Source: Allobosea sp. LC85
GTDB lineage: Bacteria > Pseudomonadota > Alphaproteobacteria > Rhizobiales > Beijerinckiaceae
Assembly (NCBI RefSeq): GCF_000735605.1
Contig: NZ_JPKG01000019.1
Location: forward strand, 62,001-126,000
Direction: 5' to 3'
DNA length: 64,000 nucleotides
The notes beneath the pieces are model-generated. The model saw nothing but the letters and a program-made list of their open reading frames with translations, had not been told where the DNA came from and searched no databases. How positions within the stretch are numbered: the first letter of the stretch is position 1; each line of letters opens with the position of its first letter. The position numbers were made by a program, and so were the translations under genes. Shown piece after piece: positions 19,000 to 29,890 of this stretch.

Positions 19000-19047
19000 A
19001 TAAGCTCGAACTTTTGCAAATGCGTCTCAACATGCTATCCCGTTGGC

Positions 19048-19509
19048 ATGAAGGGAATCGATAAACGGGTAGCCCTCTTCGAGGAGGAGCTCAGGCGGGC
19101 GGGACTGCGGATGACGCAGCAGCGCCGGCTGATTCTGCGCGTGCTGGCCGAGGCCGACGACCACCCCGACGCCAAGGGCATCTTCACGCGCGCCTTTGCG
19201 CATGACCCGACCCTGTCACTGTCGACGGTCTATCGGACGATGAAGCTGCTGGAGACGCAAGGAGCGATCGAACGCCACGCCTTCGAGGACGGCGTTTCGC
19301 GCTATGAGCACGCAGACCAGCATCACCATGATCATCTGATCGATGTCGAGACCGGTCAGGTCGTCGAATTTTCGTCGCCCGAGATCGAGGTGCTGCAAGC
19401 CAAGATCGCGGCCGAACTCGGCTATGAGATCGTCCGCCACAGGCTCGAACTGTACGGACGGAAGATGCCGGGCGCCAACAAGCGCAAGAGCGCCGGGAAG
19501 GCTGACTGA
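19048..19509 (+). CDS. mur: Fur-family regulator, Mur type
   Basis: 153 aa Fur-fold protein: winged helix about 10-85 ([33 protein letters not shown]) and a dimer/metal domain with the histidine cluster [20 protein letters not shown]. It has no CxxC structural-zinc motif. That composition and the divergent sitABCD operon with TGCAA-type boxes point to a manganese-responsive Mur rather than an iron Fur. The start is the ATG beginning [15 protein letters not shown]; the frame is open upstream without family sequence. Confidence 0.88.
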   Translation: MKGIDKRVALFEEELRRAGLRMTQQRRLILRVLAEADDHPDAKGIFTRAFAHDPTLSLSTVYRTMKLLETQGAIERHAFEDGVSRYEHADQHHHDHLIDVETGQVVEFSSPEIEVLQAKIAAELGYEIVRHRLELYGRKMPGANKRKSAGKAD

Positions 19510-19566
19510 GCCGCCATGGTCGGTCTCGTCCCGACCATCAACGTTTCCCGCTGAAGCATCCCGCTG

Positions 19567-19597
19567 CGCCATGCCCGGCACAAGGCCGGGCATGGCG
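19567..19597. repeat. GC-rich palindrome between convergent mur and acs
   Basis: 13-bp perfect stem CGCCATGCCCGGC / GCCGGGCATGGCG (19567-19579, 19585-19597) with loop ACAAG. There is no T run. Palindromes of this kind recur between genes in many rhizobial genomes; here it may act as a two-way message end. Confidence 0.6.
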
Positions 19598-19616
19598 TCG
19601 GAGCGCGTCACTGCTC

Positions 19617-21563
<1,947 letters not shown>

Positions 21564-21797
21564 AGAAGACTTCTCCCCGGACTTGGACCGCAATCAGCCC
21601 ATCTTCGTCGCGGCTCATGGCATGAGTGCCGGATTCCTCGGCAAATAACGACCGCTTCTTTCGAATTGCGCGCATCATAAAGCGCGAAAGAGCGGCGGCA
21701 AGCCACGCGCCCTCGCACTTTGGTTTCAAAGACTTTTGGCGAGGGTCGGTTAGGTCGACCAGGCGCCGGATTGCCCGCTATCGTGCGATATTGGCCG

Positions 21798-22085
21798 TCA
21801 TTGCCGCAACCGACGCGGCCCTGCCATGCGCTCGACGAAACACTCGAACGGCCCCTTGCTGAAGGTCCGCGACCAGAGCGACGCCAGCGCCAGCAGGGAC
21901 GCAGAGGTTACGGCCGCCACAAGCACGCAGGCCGCGGGCCCGAAGCGCCCGTAAAGGCCAAGGCCATAGCCGAGGAGGATCAGCGCGCAGACGATCATGA
22001 CAAGGCTCATCAGCGGCGGGAAGACCCCACGCACAATCAGTCCGGCGGCAGCAAACGCAGGTTTCGCCTTACCAGGAGGCGCCAT
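21798..22085 (-). pseudogene. C-terminal fragment of a DUF418 (YeiB-like) membrane protein
   Basis: 95 codons with two membrane segments. The end (GLGLYGRFGPA ... LWSRTFSKGPFECFVERMAG) matches the last part of DUF418 proteins, which usually continue GPLEWLWR. The normal family length is near 380-400 aa and only 57 bases separate this ORF from the EVE gene, so the N-terminal 300 residues are missing. It is most likely a relic; expression as a short membrane protein cannot be excluded. Confidence 0.5.
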
Positions 22086-22142
22086 CGTGACCGCTGAGTA
22101 AGTGAAACTGCCGACGAAGGCAGACAGCCAAAATCAGCGCGC

Positions 22143-22550
22143 TCAGAGCCCGCCCATCTTGCACACCAACGCCCATTCATCGTCGGTCACCGGCTGCACC
22201 GACAGGCGGAAGGACGTGACCAGCGCCATCTTGGCGAGTGCCGGCGTGGCCTTCACCTGAGCAAGGGTCACCGGCTTCGGCAGCGGCTTCACCGCCTTGA
22301 AGTCGACATAGACCCAAGGCTCGCCCGGGTTCGCGAGATAGTGCTCCTTGATGACCTCGACGATGCCGACGACCTCGAGCCCCTCGTTCGAGTGGTAGAA
22401 GAAGACCTGATCGCCCGTCTTCATCGCCATCAGGTTGAGCTTGGCCGTGTGATTCTTCACGCCATCCCAATGCGTGCCCTTGGCTCCGGCCCTGACCTGG
22501 TCGTCCCAGGACCAGGCGGACGGTTCGGATTTGACCAGCCAGTGAGCCAT
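22143..22550 (-). CDS. EVE-domain protein
   Basis: 135 aa, one EVE domain across the whole length (AHWLVKSEPSAWSWDDQ, GVKNHTAKLNLMAMKTGDQVFFYHS). The fold is related to PUA and YTH domains and is thought to recognise modified bases. It starts one base inside the stop of the upstream small gene (TGATG) and belongs to the tsaD-gpsA minus-strand operon. Confidence 0.92.
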   Translation of the reverse strand: MAHWLVKSEPSAWSWDDQVRAGAKGTHWDGVKNHTAKLNLMAMKTGDQVFFYHSNEGLEVVGIVEVIKEHYLANPGEPWVYVDFKAVKPLPKPVTLAQVKATPALAKMALVTSFRLSVQPVTDDEWALVCKMGGL

Positions 22551-22879
22551 CAGACGTCATCCTCTTTCGTCGGGGCAGGCGGACGCATCGCGGCCTCGCC
22601 CTGTTCGTTCCAGAATCGCACCATCTCGCGCGTCAGCGCGGCATAATCCTGCGGGCCGAGTTCGACCCTTACTTCGCCTTCGCCGAAGGGCAGAATCAGC
22701 ACGAAGCGGTGGGTGTCGTCGCCACGCCGCCGGCGATGCTGGATCACCGGTCCGGCGGGCACCCGCCCGGCCAGCGCCACCGGCATGCTCTCGGCAACCA
22801 GCTCCGAGCCGGTGGCCTTCCGTACCTCGGCGACACCGCGTGCCACGCGCTTGCTCAGATCCGACCAGTCGCCTGCCAT
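22550..22879 (-). CDS. Conserved hypothetical protein in the gpsA operon
   Basis: 109 aa soluble protein of unknown function. N-terminal helix SDLSKRVARGVAEVRK, then beta-rich segments (THRFVLILPFGEGEVRVELGPQDY) and a polar tail. Lies 11 bases after gpsA and overlaps the EVE gene by one base, so it is co-translated with both. No family could be named. Confidence 0.75.
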   Translation of the reverse strand: MAGDWSDLSKRVARGVAEVRKATGSELVAESMPVALAGRVPAGPVIQHRRRRGDDTHRFVLILPFGEGEVRVELGPQDYAALTREMVRFWNEQGEAAMRPPAPTKEDDV

Positions 22880-22890
22880 GGTCTTGCTCC

Positions 22891-23883
22891 CTAATTCTCC
22901 GCCCGGACCGGCCGCGCCAGCAACCCCGTGACCGCTTCGCGGACGCCGATGCGCTCGGCGATAATCGCCGCGACGGCCTCGGCAATGGGAGTCTCGATGC
23001 CGCGTGCCTGCGCCATCTCCGCCAGGATGGACGTCGTGAAGGCGCCCTCAGCCAGCTTGCCCACGGCGGCCTCGGCCGGCGTCTTGCCCTGGCCGAGCGC
23101 CAATCCATAGGCGAAATTGCGTGACTGCGCCGAAGCGCAGGAGAGCACGACATCGCCCAGCCCCGAAAGCCCCATCAACGTTTCGGATTGCGCGCCATAA
23201 GCCTCGCCGAAGCGCCTGAGCTCGGCAAAGCCGCGCGCCACCAGCGCGGCACGGGCGCTCTCGCCATAGCCAAGCCCGATCGCGATCCCCGCTGCGATGG
23301 CCAGCACGTTCTTCGCGGCTCCGCCGATCTCGACGCCACGGATGTCGACGCCATGATAGATGCGAAAGGATGCAGAACTCAGAGCCTCGGCCAGATCCTG
23401 CGCCAGATCCGCCTCGCGCGCTGCCAGTGTCAGAGCGGTGGGCAACCCGCGTGCGATGTCGGCGGCAAAGCTCGGACCGGACAGGATGGCCGGGACCGCG
23501 CCGGGCCAAAGCTCGGCGATGATTTGCGTCGTGAACAACCCGCTCTTCTGCTCGATGCCCTTGGCCGCGGAGATCGTCGGCACGCCATCGGGCAAAGCTT
23601 GCGCGAGCGCGGTGCAGACCTGTCGCAGCGCCTGGGTCGGAACGGCGAGGATCAGCGCCTGTGCCTCGGCAAGCGCGGCAAGGTCGGTCACGGGCGATAC
23701 GGCGGCGGGCAGCGTCGCGCCCGGCAGGCGCGGCACCTCGCGACGCTCGCGCATGGCTGCAATGGCCTCGGGATCGCGCGCCCAGAGCAGCACGCTTCGC
23801 CCGGCCCGCGCCGCGGCCAGAGCCAGTGCGGCACCGAAGGAGCCGCCGCCTACGACGCCGATCGTCTCGATGGCCTTGCTCAT
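22891..23883 (-). CDS. gpsA: Glycerol-3-phosphate dehydrogenase (NAD(P)+)
   Basis: 330 aa. Rossmann motif GVVGGGSFGAALA at the N-terminus, SAAKGIEQKSG, LSGPSFAADIARGLPTA and the catalytic lysine region GGAAKNVLAIAAGIAIGLG. It reduces dihydroxyacetone phosphate to glycerol 3-phosphate for phospholipids; PlsC in this window (34339) acts later in that pathway. 26 bases after tsaD. Confidence 0.95.
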   Translation of the reverse strand: MSKAIETIGVVGGGSFGAALALAAARAGRSVLLWARDPEAIAAMRERREVPRLPGATLPAAVSPVTDLAALAEAQALILAVPTQALRQVCTALAQALPDGVPTISAAKGIEQKSGLFTTQIIAELWPGAVPAILSGPSFAADIARGLPTALTLAAREADLAQDLAEALSSASFRIYHGVDIRGVEIGGAAKNVLAIAAGIAIGLGYGESARAALVARGFAELRRFGEAYGAQSETLMGLSGLGDVVLSCASAQSRNFAYGLALGQGKTPAEAAVGKLAEGAFTTSILAEMAQARGIETPIAEAVAAIIAERIGVREAVTGLLARPVRAEN

Positions 23884-23909
23884 GTCGGCCCGCTCGCGTC
23901 GCTCACGGA

Positions 23910-24953
23910 TCACGCCTGGACCTTGATTTCGTCCAGCGGCCAGCGTGGCCGGGCAACAGCGCTCATGTCGTCGACAAGCCCGAGCCTCAGCCTCTCGAGC
24001 CCGGCCCAAGCGATCATCGCGCCATTGTCCCCGCAAAGCGCAACCGGTGGTGCAACCATCGGCAGGCCGGCCTCGGTCGCAAAGCGGGTCAGCCCGCGGC
24101 GGATGGGCTGGTTGGCGGCAACGCCACCGGCGACCACCAAGGTCGTGGGCATGATCCCGGCGCCACGGCAGGCGCGCAGGCCCGCCCGCGTGCGGTCGAC
24201 GAGCACGTCGACGACCGCTGCCTGGAAGGAGGCACAGAGGTCAGCGACGTCGCGGTCCGAAAGCGGCGCAATGCGTTCCGCCACCAGCCTGACCGCGGTC
24301 TTGAGGCCGGAAAGCGAAAAATCGGGCTTGGGCCGCCCAGCCATGGGCCGTGGAAATTCGAAGCGTTCGGGATCGCCCTTTTCGGCCTCTCGCTCGACGG
24401 AGGGGCCGCCCGGATAGGCCAAGCCGAGCATCTTCGCAATCTTGTCGAAAGCCTCGCCGACCGCGTCGTCGATGGTGCCTCCGAGGCGCAGATAATCGCC
24501 GACACCGCGCACTGCCAGGAGCTGCGTGTGTCCGCCCGAGACCAGAAGCAGCAGATAGGGAAAGGCGACGCCGTCGGTTAGCCGCGCCGTCAGCGCATGA
24601 GCTTCGAGATGGTTCACCGCAATGAAGGGGCGGCCGGTCACCAGCGCGATCGCCTTCGCCGTGGTCAGCCCGACCATGACACCGCCGACCAGACCCGGCC
24701 CGGCAGCCGCGGCGACAGCGTCGATCTCGGAGGGCTTGAGTCCGGCATTCGCGAAGGCGCGAGCGACGATCCGATCGATGGCCTCGACATGCGCACGCGC
24801 CGCGATCTCCGGCACCACGCCGCCATAGGCCGCATGTGCGGCGATCTGACTCAGGATCTCGTTGGACAGGATTTTGGCTTCGCCGGCGCGATCAACGCCC
24901 ACGATTGCAGCCGCGGTCTCGTCACAAGTCGTCTCTATCCCCAGAACGCGCAT
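23910..24953 (-). CDS. tsaD: tRNA N6-adenosine threonylcarbamoyltransferase
   Basis: 347 aa Kae1/TsaD protein. [18 protein letters not shown] at the start, metal ligands in [14 protein letters not shown], nucleotide site [12 protein letters not shown], and [10 protein letters not shown] and [12 protein letters not shown] near the end. It transfers threonylcarbamoyl to A37 of ANN-decoding tRNAs. Divergent from hemC, as usual in Hyphomicrobiales. The start is placed at the first family residue; the open frame above it is not conserved in type. Confidence 0.95.
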   Translation of the reverse strand: MRVLGIETTCDETAAAIVGVDRAGEAKILSNEILSQIAAHAAYGGVVPEIAARAHVEAIDRIVARAFANAGLKPSEIDAVAAAAGPGLVGGVMVGLTTAKAIALVTGRPFIAVNHLEAHALTARLTDGVAFPYLLLLVSGGHTQLLAVRGVGDYLRLGGTIDDAVGEAFDKIAKMLGLAYPGGPSVEREAEKGDPERFEFPRPMAGRPKPDFSLSGLKTAVRLVAERIAPLSDRDVADLCASFQAAVVDVLVDRTRAGLRACRGAGIMPTTLVVAGGVAANQPIRRGLTRFATEAGLPMVAPPVALCGDNGAMIAWAGLERLRLGLVDDMSAVARPRWPLDEIKVQA

Positions 24954-25128
24954 GATCGATCGACAAATCTCGGACAGGTTTCGGCCCGAACGGGCCACAA
25001 GGGGAAGGCGGGCGGAGCTCCGACGGTTTCGCGCCGGGGATTCCCTCGTATAGTGCGCCATGGAGCATAAGGCCAAGAGGCCGTGGAGTTCGCCGGCCAG
25101 CCGCCGGCATCAGGAAGACGCAAACAGA

Positions 25129-26079
25129 ATGAACGAGATCGTAGCTTCGGTTCGCGGACGCCAGGTCGGCCGCTTTGTCATTGGCACGCGCGGCAGCCCC
25201 CTGGCATTGGCGCAGGCCAATGAGTTCGCGGGCCGCCTCGCCGAGGCTCATGGCTGGGCACGAGAAGAGCTGCCGCTCGAAATCATCGTCACGACGGGCG
25301 ACTCCATTCGCGACCGTCCCCTCTCGGAGGCCGGTGGAAAGGGTCTGTTCACCAAGGAGATCGACCAGGCTCAGATCGAGGGCCGGATCGACTACGCTGT
25401 CCACTCCGCCAAGGATCTTCCTACAAAATTGCCCGACGGCCTCACCATCGCTGGCTATCTCCCCCGCGAGGATGTGCGCGACGCGTTGATCGCGCGCGGC
25501 ATTTCCCGCGTTGCCGACCTGCCGCAAGGCGCTGTCGTCGGTTCGGCCTCGCTGCGCCGCCAGGCCATCTTGAGGCGCATCCGGCCCGATCTCGAGATCG
25601 TCCTGCTGCGCGGCAATGTCGCAAGGCGGCTGGAGAAGGTGGCGAAGGGCGAGATCGACGCCACCCTGCTCGCCATCGCCGGGCTGAAGCGGCTCGGGCT
25701 CGCCGACAAGGCGAGCGGCATCCTTTCCATCGAGGAATCGCTTCCGGCCGTCGGCCAGGGTGCGATCGCAGTTGCGGTTCGCACCGGGGACACGGCAAGC
25801 TTGGAGGCTGTCCAGCCGATCCTCTGCCGTGACACCGGCATCGCACTCGCCGCCGAACGCGCCTTCCTGACCGAGCTCGATGGTTCCTGCCGGACACCGA
25901 TCGCCGGCCATGCCACGGTCGAGGGCGACAGCTTCCATTTGCGCGGGCTGCTGCTTTCTCCCGACGGCACGGCGGTGGCCGAGGATAGCTGCAGCGGTCC
26001 CGTCAGCGAGGCCGCGGAACGTGGTGCCGAACTCGGACGCGCCCTGCGCGCCAGGGCTCCGGCGGGAATCTACTCATGA
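25129..26079 (+). CDS. hemC: Hydroxymethylbilane synthase
   Basis: 316 aa. IGTRGSPLALAQANEF at the N-terminus, VHSAKDLPTKLPDGL, RRQAILRRIRPDLEI, and the dipyrromethane-cofactor cysteine in LDGSCRTPIAGHA. It builds hydroxymethylbilane from four porphobilinogens. First gene of a run hemC - hemD/Mic60 - hemY. The start at 25129 has AGGAAG upstream. Confidence 0.95.
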   Translation: MNEIVASVRGRQVGRFVIGTRGSPLALAQANEFAGRLAEAHGWAREELPLEIIVTTGDSIRDRPLSEAGGKGLFTKEIDQAQIEGRIDYAVHSAKDLPTKLPDGLTIAGYLPREDVRDALIARGISRVADLPQGAVVGSASLRRQAILRRIRPDLEIVLLRGNVARRLEKVAKGEIDATLLAIAGLKRLGLADKASGILSIEESLPAVGQGAIAVAVRTGDTASLEAVQPILCRDTGIALAAERAFLTELDGSCRTPIAGHATVEGDSFHLRGLLLSPDGTAVAEDSCSGPVSEAAERGAELGRALRARAPAGIYS

Positions 26080-26122
26080 GGCCGGGCGCTCCATGAACGC
26101 CAACGACGCGACAGGAGGGCGC

Positions 26123-28075
26123 ATGCGCGTATTCGTGTTCAGACCGCAGGCGGATGCCGAACGCAGCGCCCGCGCGCTCACCGCCCATGGCCATGAGCCG
26201 ATCGTGGCGCCGCTCTTCGACGTGGTCCGCCTCTCCGAGCCCGTACCCAAGGGTACATTCGCCGCGCTGATCCTGACCAGCGGCAATGCTGTGCCGGCAC
26301 TCGCCGATGCGCCGGCCGCCTGGCGGGACCTGCCGGTTTTCACCGTCGGAGCGCGGACGGCCGCGAAGATGCGCGACGCGGGTTTTGAGGATGCGCGCAG
26401 TGCCGATGGCGACCGCAACGACCTGATCGCTCTGATCCAGCGCAACATCGCCATGCCAGCACGGCTGCTTCTGGTCGCTGGCCGGGACCGTCATGACGAC
26501 GTCGCGGAGCGCCTGGGCAAGGCCGGCTACGAGATCGCGAGCTGGACGGCCTATGCGGCCGAGGCCAAGCCCAGCCTGCCTGAAGCGGCAGCAGCCAGCC
26601 TGCGCGATGGGCGCGCCGAAGCCGCGCTTCACTATTCACCACGGGGCGCCCAGACCTTCCTCGCCCTGACACGCGCCTCCGCTCTCAGTGAACAGGCGCT
26701 CGAACTGACACATGTCACGCTTTCGGCGGAGGTTGCGGCTCCCTTGATCGCAGCAGGCGCCAGCACGGTCCTGGTTGCGGAATACCCCGAGGAAGCGGCC
26801 CTGCTGGCCGCCCTCGATCAAGTGACCGCTCGCAATCGTCGCGCCGAGGATGTTAGACAGGCCGTGACCGCGCCGGCCGGCGTCGAGACGGACAAGGACG
26901 CGATGAGCGAGCCGCAGACATCCACGCCGCGCGGACGCCACCGGCGAACTCCCCCGACCATCGACGGCAAGGCCGAGGAGGCCGCGACGGCCGCACCCGA
27001 AGTCGCCTCATCGGAGACTGACCAGGTGCCCCCCGCAGCCACGCAGTCGGGTGAGTTCACGCACGAGAGCGCGCCACCGGCGCCTGAGCCGATTGGCTTG
27101 CCTCCATCCGATTCTGCGCCGCCCGTTGTGGGCCAGCCGTCTCCCCCTTCCCGGCTGCCATGGGCTGCATTGGCCGCGACCGGCCTGATCGGCGGCGTCC
27201 TTGGGGCGGGTCTCATGATGCTGGTCGATTCCCGCTCGACGCCCGATACCAGCGAACAGCAGATCGCCGAGTTGAAGGGGCGCATCGAGACCCTGCAGCG
27301 CACGACGACCAGTCTGCAAGGCGCGGTCACAAGCCTGCCTCAGCGCGCGGCGCTGGAGGCGCTCGATCGGCGGGTCAGCGCAACATCGGAGGCCGCCACC
27401 AATGCCGTCGCGGAAGCAAAGACCGCCACAGCACGGCTGGCAGAACTCGCAAACGCGCCCGTCCCGGCCACGGTCGAGAACAGTTCGGCCATCGCCGGGC
27501 TGACGCAACGCCTCGGCACTGTCGAAACGCTGGCCAAGTCCGCCGCCTCACCGAGCCCCCAGGCATTCGCCGCGGCGCGCATCGTGCTGGCTGAACGCAT
27601 CCAGGGCGCGCTTTCTGCCGGCAGGCCTTTCACAGCCGATATCGCAGCGCTCGGCAAGGGCGGCGGTTCGGCCGAACAGCTGGCCGCCCTCTCCGCCGTA
27701 GCCACCACCGGCGCCCCGACGCAGGATGCGCTGCTGGCGCAGTTCCGGCTACATCGCGCCATGTTCGACCGAGAAATGACGCCTGCCGCCAAGGACTGGC
27801 AGGACCGCCTTCTCGGGCTCGCCAGCAAGGTCGTCACCATCCGCCCGGTCGGAGATAGCGGCGCGAACGATCCTGCGACGCTGGTGATCCGCCTCGAGAA
27901 CGCGCTTGCGCATAGCGAGTTCGGCAAGGCCGCCGGCCTCTGGGCTCAACTGCCCGAGCCGGCGCGGCGGGACAGTGCCGAGTTCGGTGCCGGCTTGCAG
28001 AAGCGCGCTGCCGCGGAAGCCGCGATCGGCAGGATTGCACAGGATGCGGTTGCCGCGCTCGGCGCGGGTGGCTGA
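26123..28075 (+). CDS. hemD: Uroporphyrinogen-III synthase fused to Mic60 (mitofilin-like) protein
   Basis: One open frame of 650 codons behind a strong Shine-Dalgarno (AGGAGGG). Residues about 1-240 are a HemD fold (MRVFVFRPQADAERSARALT, ILTSGNAVPALA, LHYSPRGAQTFLAL). Residues about 261-340 are a Pro/Ala/Thr-rich linker, 345-365 one membrane helix, 370-430 coiled coil, and the C-terminal region (VVTIRPVGDSG, ENALAHSEFGKAAGLWAQLP) is the mitofilin signature domain of alphaproteobacterial Mic60. In many relatives these are two adjacent genes. An internal ATG at 26903 (residue 261), with AAGGA four bases before it, could start a separate Mic60. So the locus may make the fusion, free Mic60, or both. 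HemD makes uroporphyrinogen III; Mic60 shapes the inner membrane. Confidence 0.85.
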   Translation: MRVFVFRPQADAERSARALTAHGHEPIVAPLFDVVRLSEPVPKGTFAALILTSGNAVPALADAPAAWRDLPVFTVGARTAAKMRDAGFEDARSADGDRNDLIALIQRNIAMPARLLLVAGRDRHDDVAERLGKAGYEIASWTAYAAEAKPSLPEAAAASLRDGRAEAALHYSPRGAQTFLALTRASALSEQALELTHVTLSAEVAAPLIAAGASTVLVAEYPEEAALLAALDQVTARNRRAEDVRQAVTAPAGVETDKDAMSEPQTSTPRGRHRRTPPTIDGKAEEAATAAPEVASSETDQVPPAATQSGEFTHESAPPAPEPIGLPPSDSAPPVVGQPSPPSRLPWAALAATGLIGGVLGAGLMMLVDSRSTPDTSEQQIAELKGRIETLQRTTTSLQGAVTSLPQRAALEALDRRVSATSEAATNAVAEAKTATARLAELANAPVPATVENSSAIAGLTQRLGTVETLAKSAASPSPQAFAAARIVLAERIQGALSAGRPFTADIAALGKGGGSAEQLAALSAVATTGAPTQDALLAQFRLHRAMFDREMTPAAKDWQDRLLGLASKVVTIRPVGDSGANDPATLVIRLENALAHSEFGKAAGLWAQLPEPARRDSAEFGAGLQKRAAAEAAIGRIAQDAVAALGAGG

Positions 28076-28091
28076 CGGAGGATAGCGTTCA

Positions 28092-29795
28092 ATGGTTCGC
28101 GTGCTGCTCTATCTCTTCGTCATCGCCTGTCTCGCGGCTGGTGCCGTCTGGCTGGCCGACCGCCCCGGCGAGGTCTCGGTCCTCTGGCAGGGCTACCGCA
28201 TCGAGACGAGCGTCGCGATCGCGGCGATCGGCGTCATTATCCTGGCATTCCTCGCCATGCTCGCGTGGGCCGCAGTGCGCTTCGTTCTCGGCCTGCCCTC
28301 CGCCTTCAGCTTCGCCTCGCGCGCGCGACGTCGGGCACGCGGCTTCGAGGCCGTCTCCCGGGGCATGGTCGCGATCGGTGCGGGTGATCCGGTGGCCGCC
28401 GGCCGCTATGCCGTCGACGCCCGCAAGCTTTCCGGCAACGAACCGCTGACCCTGCTGCTGGAAGCACAGACAGCCCAGCTCTCGGGCGACCGGGGCCGGG
28501 CGGAAGCCGCCTTCAAGGCCATGCTCGACAAGCCGGAAACACGGGTGCTCGGCTTGCGCGGCCTCTTCGTCGAGGCCCGCCGCCGTGGCGACATGGCGGC
28601 TGCACGCGCCTTTGCCGACGACGCCGTGCGGCGTTCCCCCTCGCTCGCCTGGGCCAATGACGCGCTGCTCGATTTCCACACCAGCGCCGGAGATTGGCAG
28701 GCAGCGCGCACGGCCGTCGAACGCCGCGCCGCCCTGCGCCTGGCCGAGAAGGCGGACGCCAGGCGCCAACGCGCCGTGTTGCTGGCGGCGGAAGCCCTCG
28801 ACGCGAAAGGCAGCGAACCGGAAAAGGCTTTGGCCACCGCCCTGGAAGCGACAAAACTCGCTCCAGGCCTCACGCCTGCAGCCGCCCTTGCAGGGCGCAT
28901 GCTCGCCGAGCGCGGCGATATCCGCAAGGCCGCCAAGCTGCTGGAGGCTGCCTGGCGCGAGGTCTCGCATCCCGACATCGCCGCCGCTTATCTCGATGTG
29001 CGCCCCGGCGACAGTGCGCGGGATCGCCTCGCGCGGGCCGAAACACTCGTGAAGCTGCGCCCGGCCGACCCGGAGGGCGTGCTGGCTCTCGCCGGCGCGG
29101 CGATCCATGCCCGTGATTTCGCCAAGGCCCGCCAGACGCTGAAGCCATTGCTGGCCGGCGGCGCTTCCGTCCGCGTCTGCCTGCTGATGGCCGAACTCGA
29201 AGAGGCCGAGCATGGTTCGGCCGGTCGGGTTCGCGAATGGCTCTCGCGCGCCACGCGTGCGCCGCGTGACGCGGCCTGGGTCGCGGACGGGCTGGTCTCT
29301 GACCAGTGGCTGCCCGTCTCACCGATCTCGGGGCGGCTTGACGCCTTCGTCTGGACCGTTCCTCCGGCAACACTCGGCAGCCAGGCGTCCGCGATCGACG
29401 ACGTGCTGGCCGATCTCGATGATTCCGCACCGCTGCTGGAAGGGCGTGCCGAGATGGTAGCACCTGTCGAGGCCGCCAGGCCGGTGGTCGAGCAGGCAAC
29501 GCTCGTCGAAACCGAGCCTGCGAAGGCCGAGCCCGCCAAGCCTGCGATGGACGAAAAGCCTGCAGTGGACGAGAAGCCGGCAACGGAGCCTGTCGCGAAA
29601 GTTGAACCGGCCCCCGCCGCCAAGCTCCCAACTCCGGTGATCGAGGCGACAGCGGCTCCCGCCGCGGCAGCCTCGATCCGCGATCATCGTCCGTCCCCGG
29701 TGATCTTCCCGGTATCGCACGCACCGGACGACCCCGGCCCAGAGGACGCTCAACCAGCCGCGGCCGCCAAGGCAAAATTTCGCCTCTTCGGCTGA
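28092..29795 (+). CDS. HemY-like inner-membrane TPR protein
   Basis: 567 aa. Two N-terminal membrane helices (about 4-22 and 42-65), then the HemY_N region (GLPSAFSFASRARRRARGFEAVSRGM) and TPR-like helical repeats to about residue 430. The last 100 residues are low complexity with repeated EPAKAEPAKPAMDEKPAVDE-type units. It starts 16 bases after the HemD-Mic60 gene. HemY of this type is not a protoporphyrinogen oxidase; in alphaproteobacteria it neighbours Mic60 and may work with it at the membrane. Confidence 0.88.
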   Translation: MVRVLLYLFVIACLAAGAVWLADRPGEVSVLWQGYRIETSVAIAAIGVIILAFLAMLAWAAVRFVLGLPSAFSFASRARRRARGFEAVSRGMVAIGAGDPVAAGRYAVDARKLSGNEPLTLLLEAQTAQLSGDRGRAEAAFKAMLDKPETRVLGLRGLFVEARRRGDMAAARAFADDAVRRSPSLAWANDALLDFHTSAGDWQAARTAVERRAALRLAEKADARRQRAVLLAAEALDAKGSEPEKALATALEATKLAPGLTPAAALAGRMLAERGDIRKAAKLLEAAWREVSHPDIAAAYLDVRPGDSARDRLARAETLVKLRPADPEGVLALAGAAIHARDFAKARQTLKPLLAGGASVRVCLLMAELEEAEHGSAGRVREWLSRATRAPRDAAWVADGLVSDQWLPVSPISGRLDAFVWTVPPATLGSQASAIDDVLADLDDSAPLLEGRAEMVAPVEAARPVVEQATLVETEPAKAEPAKPAMDEKPAVDEKPATEPVAKVEPAPAAKLPTPVIEATAAPAAAASIRDHRPSPVIFPVSHAPDDPGPEDAQPAAAAKAKFRLFG

Positions 29796-29890
29796 TCGAC
29801 GCGCGAGCCGGCCGAGGGACGCGCCGCTTCCGCATGGGTGATCGCGCGAAAAGGGGTGCGGGCCTCCCTCCCGCCCCTTATAGCGGTCTC

